Shown piece after piece: positions 31,320-36,537 of a stretch of 36,537 nt of DNA. The translations under genes and the position numbers were made by a program. Position 1 is the first letter of the stretch, and each line of letters opens with the position of its first letter. The notes under the pieces were generated by a model. It saw only the letters and a list, made by a program, of their open reading frames with translations, had not been told where the DNA came from and searched no databases. This DNA comes from an uncultured Hyphomicrobiales bacterium (GTDB lineage: Bacteria; Pseudomonadota; Alphaproteobacteria; Rhizobiales; Xanthobacteraceae). The stretch lies in assembly GCA_903892675.1 (NCBI GenBank), contig CAITJJ010000201.1, positions 1-36,537 on the forward strand. The letters run 5' to 3'.

Positions 31320-31978
31320 TGCACGGCGCGCAAGCGATACCGGCGCTGAATTCGACCGAGTTCTATGCCCGCGTCGGCGAAAGGCTGTCGCTCAAAGTGC
31401 CGGCCGGCATCGCCGACCCGAATGTGACGCCCAAGCGCGGCGATCACGATGCCGACCCGGTGACGCAGAAGATCGCCGAGGTGCGGCCGATTCGTCCGGC
31501 GGCGGTGCTGGTCGCCATCGTCGACCATGCGGAGCCGACCGTGCTGCTGACGCAGCGCGCGCAGCATCTGCCCGATCATCCGGGGCAGATATCGTTTCCC
31601 GGCGGCAAGATCGACAAGAGCGACGCCGATCCGCTCAGTGCCGCGTTGCGCGAGGCGGAAGAAGAAATCGGGCTCGACCGTTCGCTGGTCGAGCCGCTCG
31701 GCTATCTCGATGTCTATATGACGACGCTCGGCTATCGCATCGTGCCGACCATTGCGCGGGTGAAGCCGGGTTTCACGCTCAAGCTCAACACCGGCGAGGT
31801 CGATGTCGCCTTCGAGGTGCCGCTCGCCTTTCTGATGGATCAGGCCAATGTGCAGCGCCATTCGCGCGACTGGCAAGGCATGACGCGGCACTATTATGCG
31901 ATTACGTTCGGCGAGCGTTATATCTGGGGCGTCACCGCGGGCATTCTGCGCAATCTGCACGACAGGATTTACACATGA
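31319..31978 (+). CDS. nudL: CoA pyrophosphatase-type Nudix hydrolase
   Basis: A 219-residue Nudix enzyme of the NudL/CoA-pyrophosphatase type, expected to cut CoA or CoA derivatives to 3',5'-ADP and phosphopantetheine. The CoA-specific motif is visible: LLTQRAQHLPDHPGQISFPG (about 76-95). The Nudix box follows: GGKID and LREAEEEIGL, with the metal-binding REAEEE core. The C-terminus (GERYIWGVTAGILRNLHDRI) is typical. It sits between DUF1285 and DUF6111 with one-base and 4-bp overlaps, in an order recognisable in rhizobial genomes. Confidence 0.9.
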   Translation: MHGAQAIPALNSTEFYARVGERLSLKVPAGIADPNVTPKRGDHDADPVTQKIAEVRPIRPAAVLVAIVDHAEPTVLLTQRAQHLPDHPGQISFPGGKIDKSDADPLSAALREAEEEIGLDRSLVEPLGYLDVYMTTLGYRIVPTIARVKPGFTLKLNTGEVDVAFEVPLAFLMDQANVQRHSRDWQGMTRHYYAITFGERYIWGVTAGILRNLHDRIYT

Positions 31979-32238
31979 TCCGCGTAGGATTGACCGAGAT
32001 CGCATTGTTCGCCGCGCCGTTCGTTTTGTACGCGGTGTTTTTGTGGCTAACCAAGGCCGGCGTCATGGACACGCGATCCTGGCCGTTGTCGCGTCTCGCC
32101 TGGCTGGCCATGGCCGCGCTGGCGCTGGTGGTCGGCAGCTTTGTGTTCTTCGCGCACTTCTCCGGCTCGAAGCCCGGCTCGGAATATGTGCCGGCGCATC
32201 TGGAGAACGGCAAGTTCGTGCCGGGGGCGACCAAATGA
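31975..32238 (+). CDS. DUF6111 small membrane protein
   Basis: An 87-residue protein with two membrane helices at about residues 5-27 (TEIALFAAPFVLYAVFLWL) and 40-62 (LAWLAMAALALVVGSFVFF). It ends in a short C-terminal tail, SEYVPAHLENGKFVPG. The pattern matches DUF6111, found in alphaproteobacteria between nudL and cca. The role is unknown. Its start overlaps the nudL stop by 4 bp (ATGA) and its stop overlaps the cca start by 4 bp (ATGA), so it is co-translated with both. Confidence 0.85.
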   Translation: MIRVGLTEIALFAAPFVLYAVFLWLTKAGVMDTRSWPLSRLAWLAMAALALVVGSFVFFAHFSGSKPGSEYVPAHLENGKFVPGATK

Positions 32239-33494
32239 CCAAACCGGGCGCGACCGCGCGCAAGGTCGATATCGCCGCCTGGCCCTTCGCCGCCGAACTG
32301 GCGCGGCTGCTCGACGTGCTCGATCGCGACGGCGAGGAAACGCGCGTGGTCGGCGGCGCGGTGCGCAATGCGCTGATCGATAGTCCGATCCACGAGATCG
32401 ACGTCGCTACCACGGCGATCCCTGAGGAAGTGGTGCGCCGCGTCAAGGCGGCCGGCTTCAAGGCGGTGCCAACCGGCATCGAGCACGGCACCGTCACCGT
32501 CGTCATCGACAAGCATCCATTCGAGGTGACGACGTTACGCACCGATGTCGAGACCTTTGGCCGTCACGCCAAGGTCGCCTTCGGCCGTGACTGGCAGGAA
32601 GACGCCGAACGGCGCGACTTCACCATCAACGCTTTGTCGGTGACGCGCGACGGCACGGTCTATGATTACACCGGCGGCCTCGACGACTTGGCGCTGCGCC
32701 GCGTGCGCTTCATCGGCGATCCGCACAAACGCATCGCCGAGGATTATCTGCGGATTCTCCGCTTCTTCCGCTTTCACGCCGCCTACGGGCCGGGCGGTCC
32801 TCCCGATCCGCAAGGCCTTGCCGCCTGCATCGAAGGCCGCGACGGGCTCGACCAATTGTCGCGCGAGCGACTGCGCATGGAAATCATGAAGCTTCTGGTC
32901 GCGCCGCATGCCGTGCCGACCTTGATCGTCATGGCCGACGCCGGGCTGGCGCTGCGAATCTTGAGCGGTGTTACCTATCTCGCGTCATTCGAGAACATGG
33001 CCAAGGTCGAGGCCGCAATCGGTCTTGCAGCCTGTCCGGTGCGAAGGCTCGGCGCGCTGGCCGTATCGGTTGCCGAGGACGCCGAGCGCCTGTGGCAAAG
33101 ACTGCGGCTGACCAATAACGAGCACGCGCGGTTGGCGTCGATGGCCGAAGGCTGGCGGCGCCTGTCGCCGGCGATCGGCGAGATTGGGTTGCGCGCCCTG
33201 ATCTATCGGCTCGGGCCGGACGCCTTCACCGATCACGCGCTGCTCGGCTGGGCGCGTTCATGGGACTCGGCCAACGATCCGTCCTGGATCGATCTGGCGA
33301 GATTGCCGCAGCGCTTCACCGCGCCCGAGTTTCCGCTCAAGGCCGCCGACTTCATCAAACGCGGTCTCGCCAAGGGCCCGCCTTTGGGCGCGGCGTTGCG
33401 CGCGGCGGAAGCGTCCTGGATCGCGCAAGGCTTTCCCGATGACGCAGGCGTGCTTGAAAAAATCGCGGACACGGCGGCGACGGCGTCCAGCTAG
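32235..33494 (+). CDS. cca: CCA tRNA nucleotidyltransferase
   Basis: A 419-residue class II nucleotidyltransferase that adds or repairs the CCA end of tRNA. The polymerase-beta head shows RVVGGAVRNALID (about 37-49) and the HEIDVATTA strand with the metal-binding Asp; the usual first Asp of the DxD pair appears as Glu here. ERRDFTINALSV (about 119-130), YDYTGGLDDL and AEDYLRILRFFRF (about 166-178) are the later motifs. The C-terminal helical body (about 200-410) has the expected length. The start is coupled to DUF6111 (ATGA). The Glu variant is probably tolerated in rhizobial cca, but that was not checked. Confidence 0.93.
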   Translation: MTKPGATARKVDIAAWPFAAELARLLDVLDRDGEETRVVGGAVRNALIDSPIHEIDVATTAIPEEVVRRVKAAGFKAVPTGIEHGTVTVVIDKHPFEVTTLRTDVETFGRHAKVAFGRDWQEDAERRDFTINALSVTRDGTVYDYTGGLDDLALRRVRFIGDPHKRIAEDYLRILRFFRFHAAYGPGGPPDPQGLAACIEGRDGLDQLSRERLRMEIMKLLVAPHAVPTLIVMADAGLALRILSGVTYLASFENMAKVEAAIGLAACPVRRLGALAVSVAEDAERLWQRLRLTNNEHARLASMAEGWRRLSPAIGEIGLRALIYRLGPDAFTDHALLGWARSWDSANDPSWIDLARLPQRFTAPEFPLKAADFIKRGLAKGPPLGAALRAAEASWIAQGFPDDAGVLEKIADTAATASS

Positions 33495-33523
33495 CAGGCT
33501 GGATTGTATAAATCGGAGGCTTT

Positions 33524-34057
33524 ATGCGCAACATCTGGCGCGGGGTGGCAATCTTCCTGGCGGGCGGCATTCTTGGTACCGGCTTCGGTGTCGCGCTCGG
33601 ATTCTTTTTCTTTCCCTTTGTATTTCCGCCGCCGCCGGCGATGGAGCAGCTCACGCAAGCCGATGTCGGCATCGCGGCGCCGCCCGTTGCGCCGGCTGAC
33701 GTCAAGGCGGCAACGGTGGCGGCCGGCACATTCATCCATGCCAAGCCGTCCGACCCGGTGCACTGGGGACGCGGCAATGTCAGCGTCTATGAGCGCACCG
33801 TGTTTCTCGAACCCGACTTCGAAGTGGGGCCGGGGCCGGCCTATCATGTCTATCTGGTGCCAAAGGCCAATATCCGCGACGAAGCGGCGGTGAAGGACGC
33901 AATGTATGTCGATCTCGGCCGCCTGCGCGCCTTCAAGGGCAGCCAGCGTTACGCCATTCCGGCCGGCGTCGATCTGAAGAATTATCCGAGCGTCGTGATC
34001 TGGTGCGAGCGCTTCGGCGTCTTGATCTCGCCGGCCGATCTGGCCTTCGTGCGCTGA
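33524..34057 (+). CDS. DM13-domain membrane-anchored protein
   Basis: A 177-residue protein with an N-terminal membrane anchor (IWRGVAIFLAGGILGTGFGVALGFFFFPFVF, residues 4-33). A periplasmic DM13 domain follows at about residues 70-177. The domain markers are GTFIHAKP, HWGRGNVSVYERTVFL, FEVGPGPAYHVYLVPK, YVDLGRLRAFKGSQRYAI and VVIWCERFGVLISPA. The conserved Cys lies in IWCERF, which has been proposed as a redox site in DM13 domains. AATCGGAGG precedes the ATG. Its stop directly abuts the start of a TauE/SafE permease gene, with no gap, so a joint function in sulfur or redox export is plausible but unproven. Confidence 0.87.
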   Translation: MRNIWRGVAIFLAGGILGTGFGVALGFFFFPFVFPPPPAMEQLTQADVGIAAPPVAPADVKAATVAAGTFIHAKPSDPVHWGRGNVSVYERTVFLEPDFEVGPGPAYHVYLVPKANIRDEAAVKDAMYVDLGRLRAFKGSQRYAIPAGVDLKNYPSVVIWCERFGVLISPADLAFVR

Positions 34058-34816
34058 ATGGACATTCTCTCAGGCTTTGCCGATATTTCGTTGGCGCAAT
34101 TGCTGCTGGTTGCCGTTGTCGCGCTCGTTGCTTCGGTAATCGGCGGCGTCTCTGGCTATGGCAATGGCGCGCTGATGCCGCTGATACTGGTGCCGATGGT
34201 CGGCGCGGCGCCAGTCGTGCCAATCATTGCGATTTCCGCGCTGTTTAATAATTTCGGCCGGGTCTCGGCCTTTTTCAAGTATCTCGACCGGCGGCGCGCG
34301 ATCATCGGCGTTGCCGCTTCGCTGCCGACCTGCGTGCTCGGGGCCTGGGGCTATACGTTTCTCACCGGCAACGGCGCGGCTCTGGTGATCGGTTCGATGC
34401 TGATCCTGAGCGTGCCGCTGCGGCGTCTGCTCAAGCACCACGAAGTCCGCGTCGGCGATCGTGGCTTCGCCTTCGGCGCGGTCGGCTACGGCGTCGTCGT
34501 CGGCGGCACCGCCGGCTCCGGCGTCATCATGCTATCCCTCCTGATGGCGGCCGGGCTGGAAGGCGCGGCGGTGGTCGCCACCGACGCCGCGATTTCGATC
34601 GTCGTCAGTGTGACAAAGGTATTGGTGTTCGGCTTTGCCGGCGTGTTGAGCGCGCAGACCATCGCGCTGGCGCTGTTGATCGGCGTCATCGCCTTTCCCG
34701 GCGCATTCCTGGCGCGGCTGTTCGTCGAGCGCATGCCGGTGCATGTCCACACCGCGATTCTCGACTTCATCGTGCTGCTCGGCGGCGCGATGATGATCGT
34801 CGCGGCGTTCAGGTAG
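34058..34816 (+). CDS. TauE/SafE-family sulfite/anion exporter
   Basis: A 252-residue multi-helix membrane protein of the TauE/SafE (DUF81) family, which moves sulfite, sulfoacetate or related organosulfur anions across the inner membrane. The two internal repeats are visible. SVIGGVSGYGNGALMPLILVP lies near residues 26-46, and YGVVVGGTAGSGVIMLSLLMAAGL lies near 143-166. ISALFNNFGRV and ATDAAISIVVSVTKV follow the respective repeats. It starts one base after the DM13 stop, which argues for coupling. The convergent hemF gene ends 7 bp away. The ligand is unknown. Confidence 0.87.
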   Translation: MDILSGFADISLAQLLLVAVVALVASVIGGVSGYGNGALMPLILVPMVGAAPVVPIIAISALFNNFGRVSAFFKYLDRRRAIIGVAASLPTCVLGAWGYTFLTGNGAALVIGSMLILSVPLRRLLKHHEVRVGDRGFAFGAVGYGVVVGGTAGSGVIMLSLLMAAGLEGAAVVATDAAISIVVSVTKVLVFGFAGVLSAQTIALALLIGVIAFPGAFLARLFVERMPVHVHTAILDFIVLLGGAMMIVAAFR

Positions 34817-34823
34817 CGGGCTA

Positions 34824-35696
34824 TCAAGGCCACTTCACCACCGGCGGCATCGACGACAGGATCGAGTCGACATTGCCGCCGGTGCGCAAGCCGAAAATCG
34901 TGCCGCGGTCATAAAGCAGGTTGAACTCGACATAACGGCCGCGCCGGACCAGTTGCTCGTCGCGCTCGGCGTCGCTCCACGGCGTGGTGAAATTCCGCTC
35001 GACGATCTTCGGATAGATTTCGCGAAAGGCCCGGCCGACGTCCTGCGTGAAGGCGAAGGTCTTGTCCCAGTCGGTTTCGAGATAGTCGTAGAAAATGCCG
35101 CCGATGCCGCGCGGCTCGTTGCGGTGCTTGAGGTGGAAATAGTCGTCGCACCATGTCTTGAACTTGCCGTAGTCGGCGACGTTCTTGTGCGCTTCGCATG
35201 GCGCGCGCATCGCCGCGTGGAAGGCGAGCGTGTCCGGATCGTCCTGCGTGCGCCTTTTATCGAGCACCGGCGTCAGGTCCGCGCCGCCGCCGAACCACGC
35301 CTTCGATGTCACGACGAAGCGCGTGTTCATATGGACCGCGGGCACGTTCGGATTATGCGGGTGGGCGATCAGTGAAATACCGGACGCCCAGAAACTCGGA
35401 TCCTCAGTGGCGCCGGGGATTTCCTTGCGGAATTCCGGCGCGAATTCGCCGTGCACGGTCGAGCAGTGCACGCCGACCTTCTCGAACACGCGCCCATGCA
35501 TGATCGACATGACGCCGCCGCCGCCGGCCGCGCGTTGCCACGGCGTGCGCACAAAGCGCCCGGCCGGGCGCTCCGCCAAAGGCGCCGAAACGGGCAGAGC
35601 GTGCTCGACGGCCTCAAGCGAAGCGCAGATATCGTCGCGCAAGGCCTCGAACCAGGTACGGGCTTTGGCTTTGTGGGTGTCCAGGTCGTCGGTCAT
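34824..35696 (-). CDS. hemF: Oxygen-dependent coproporphyrinogen III oxidase
   Basis: A 290-residue aerobic coproporphyrinogen III oxidase that converts coproporphyrinogen III to protoporphyrinogen IX in heme synthesis, using O2. Family blocks are [19 protein letters not shown] (about 48-66), [19 protein letters not shown] (about 108-126), [27 protein letters not shown] (about 190-205) and the C-terminal [19 protein letters not shown] (about 250-268). The length is normal. It lies 36 bp after trmL on the same strand, so the two are probably co-transcribed. Linkage to petA fits aerobic respiration. Confidence 0.96.
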   Translation of the reverse strand: MTDDLDTHKAKARTWFEALRDDICASLEAVEHALPVSAPLAERPAGRFVRTPWQRAAGGGGVMSIMHGRVFEKVGVHCSTVHGEFAPEFRKEIPGATEDPSFWASGISLIAHPHNPNVPAVHMNTRFVVTSKAWFGGGADLTPVLDKRRTQDDPDTLAFHAAMRAPCEAHKNVADYGKFKTWCDDYFHLKHRNEPRGIGGIFYDYLETDWDKTFAFTQDVGRAFREIYPKIVERNFTTPWSDAERDEQLVRRGRYVEFNLLYDRGTIFGLRTGGNVDSILSSMPPVVKWP

Positions 35697-35732
35697 CGGC
35701 GAGGGTTTATTCGGTTGTGGCGGCGAATGCTA

Positions 35733-36191
35733 TCACCGGGGAAATGCCGCCGTCTGCCGCAGCGCTTCGCCCATCACCATGGCGGCCGACACGGCAATGT
35801 TGAGCGAGCGCAGGCCCGCAACGACGGGGATGCGCAGGCGCACCTCGGCGGCGTCGTGCACGGCTTGCGGCACCCCCGCGCTCTCGCGGCCGAACAGGAC
35901 GATCTGGTCGTCCTGATAGGCATGGTCGAGATAATTCTGCGCGCCGGCAGTGGTCATCAGCACCAGTTTGAGTCGTTCCTGGCGGCGCCAATCTTCAAAA
36001 CTGGCGAAGTCGGCATGGCGCACGATGGTCACACGGTCGAGGTAGTCCATTCCTGCCCGACGGAAGGCCCGGTCGGTGACCGGAAATCCGGCCGGCTCGA
36101 TAATGTGGGCCTCCACCCCGAGACAGGCGCAAGTCCTCAGAATCGTTCCAGTATTCTGGGGAATATCGGGCTCATAGAGGGCGATCCGCAT
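35733..36191 (-). CDS. trmL: tRNA (cytidine/uridine-34-2'-O)-methyltransferase
   Basis: A 152-residue SPOUT-fold methyltransferase of the TrmL family that 2'-O-methylates the wobble base (34) of tRNA-Leu. It starts RIALYEPDIPQNTGTILRTCA, the first family motif. The SAM knot holds VLFGRESAGVP (about 98-108) and IPVVAGLRSLNIAVSAAMVMGEALRQ, whose RSLN is the usual trefoil-knot signature. The length is standard. The start at 36191 is the first ATG and is divergent from petA, with 256 bp between. hemF follows downstream. Confidence 0.94.
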   Translation of the reverse strand: MRIALYEPDIPQNTGTILRTCACLGVEAHIIEPAGFPVTDRAFRRAGMDYLDRVTIVRHADFASFEDWRRQERLKLVLMTTAGAQNYLDHAYQDDQIVLFGRESAGVPQAVHDAAEVRLRIPVVAGLRSLNIAVSAAMVMGEALRQTAAFPR

Positions 36192-36447
36192 CGTCGTTTG
36201 GCCTGAATGGAATTGCTACAGGAGGCGGGCTAAGCCGCTCTAGACGAATGATTTATGCACCGGGAGGCGTGCAGCGCGATATCCGGCTTGCACTCGCACC
36301 GCAAGGGTGCCAATAGAACCCACCGAAAACGCCATCCTGCCTTTCACAGGATTGCCGTGACCGGTCCGCCCCGCCACCGCGGGACTCTAGTCTCCGGCTC
36401 CAGCCGTGGGCGGTCGATTTAAGCCAGCCGGGGGAGAGGATTCAGAC
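36192..36447. promoter_or_regulatory. Divergent spacer between trmL and petA
   Basis: This 256-bp spacer must carry the promoters of trmL (minus) and petA (plus). I see a small hairpin GCACC/GGTGC (about 36298-36309) but no convincing consensus promoter, FNR/FixK box or Irr box. The petA ribosome site GGGGAGAGGA is at 36431-36440. Confidence 0.3.
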
Positions 36448-36537
36448 GTGACGACCGTGTCTTCTGCGGAGCACACGCGCCGCGATTTCCTTTACATCGC
36501 CACCGGCGCCGTAGGCGCTGTCGGCGGTGCGGCGGCC
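36448..36537 (+). CDS. petA: Ubiquinol-cytochrome c reductase iron-sulfur (Rieske) subunit, N-terminus (truncated by window edge)
   Basis: Thirty codons of the bc1-complex Rieske protein are visible, reading on past the window end. The start is a GTG at 36448, chosen because GGGGAGAGGA lies 7 nt upstream. The N-terminus carries a twin-arginine signal-anchor (HTRRDFLYIATGAVGAVGG), the usual form for Rieske subunits, which are exported folded and remain tethered in the membrane. Linkage to trmL and hemF is a common rhizobial arrangement. The cluster-binding part is outside the window, so the call rests on the signal sequence and position. Confidence 0.8.
   Translation, partial: MTTVSSAEHTRRDFLYIATGAVGAVGGAAA

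Noticed and set aside
32391-32405. Glu in place of the first Asp of the cca metal-binding pair
   Set aside because: It is a conservative change that I believe occurs in rhizobial cca genes, and all other motifs are intact. I note it without claiming novelty.
1-36537. CRISPR arrays, insertion sequences, prophage, toxin-antitoxin, restriction or other defence genes
   Set aside because: I looked for spaced repeats, transposase, integrase and small-pair signatures on both strands and found none. The few short tandem repeats are intergenic and too few or too short for a CRISPR array.
1-36537. tRNA genes
   Set aside because: No T-arm (GGTTCRANNCC) with a matching acceptor stem was seen in intergenic DNA. 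The gene-free stretch at 19.8-20.3 kb also lacks one.

Overview
The window is about 36.5 kb of GC-rich, densely packed DNA. It looks like a chromosomal segment of an alphaproteobacterium of the order Hyphomicrobiales (Rhizobiales), closest in flavour to Xanthobacteraceae/Nitrobacteraceae. This is inferred from gene content: an MbfA-type ferritin/VIT iron exporter behind an Irr-type iron control element, several Bug/TctC receptors, a DUF6111 gene between nudL and cca, and hemF-trmL divergent from petA. I see no tRNA, rRNA, CRISPR array, insertion sequence or prophage. Most genes have ordinary family lengths and intact motifs. Two genes run off the ends: an EgtD-type methyltransferase at the left and petA (Rieske protein) at the right.

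Region 1 (1-16.6 kb) is accessory metabolism. It holds a fumarylacetoacetase-family hydrolase, a Bug receptor and an FMN reductase in one rightward run ended by a terminator. Facing it are an old-yellow-enzyme and a DoxX-like membrane protein. Then come a secreted lipase-like hydrolase, a SnoaL-like protein divergent from a short-chain dehydrogenase, a gentisate/salicylate-dioxygenase-type bicupin, a TAXI receptor with a fused TRAP permease, an alpha/beta-hydrolase without its nucleophile serine, a second Bug receptor, a DUF2171 protein, and a divergent decarboxylating dehydrogenase/hydroxypyruvate isomerase pair. Together these suggest uptake and breakdown of aromatic or hydroxy/dicarboxylic acids. 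The substrate cannot be read from the sequence.

Region 2 (16.7-23.6 kb) is mixed stress and metal functions. It holds a membrane-anchored unknown, a metallophosphoesterase behind mbfA with an Irr box, a Nudix hydrolase, a roughly 550-bp gene-free stretch with a good promoter and many hairpins, a Crp/Fnr regulator, a perfect 18-bp palindrome with a TGAT-N4-ATCA core, a Met/His-rich exported protein, a glutathionyl-hydroquinone reductase, a GNAT acetyltransferase and an HdeA/B-like periplasmic protein.

Region 3 (23.6-30.5 kb, minus strand) is a tight four-gene operon: MoxR ATPase, DUF58 protein, a BatA-like/DUF4159 membrane protein, and a second large von Willebrand-type membrane protein. Gaps or overlaps are 5 bp or less, so the products probably form one membrane-associated machine.

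Region 4 (30.7-36.5 kb) is core housekeeping. A translationally coupled run DUF1285-nudL-DUF6111-cca is followed by a DM13 protein abutting a TauE/SafE permease. Then come hemF and trmL on the minus strand and petA on the plus strand. The best candidates for something undescribed are the promoter-preceded structured region at 19.84-20.26 kb, the Crp/Fnr-palindrome-Met/His protein unit, and the MoxR operon with its degenerate metal site.
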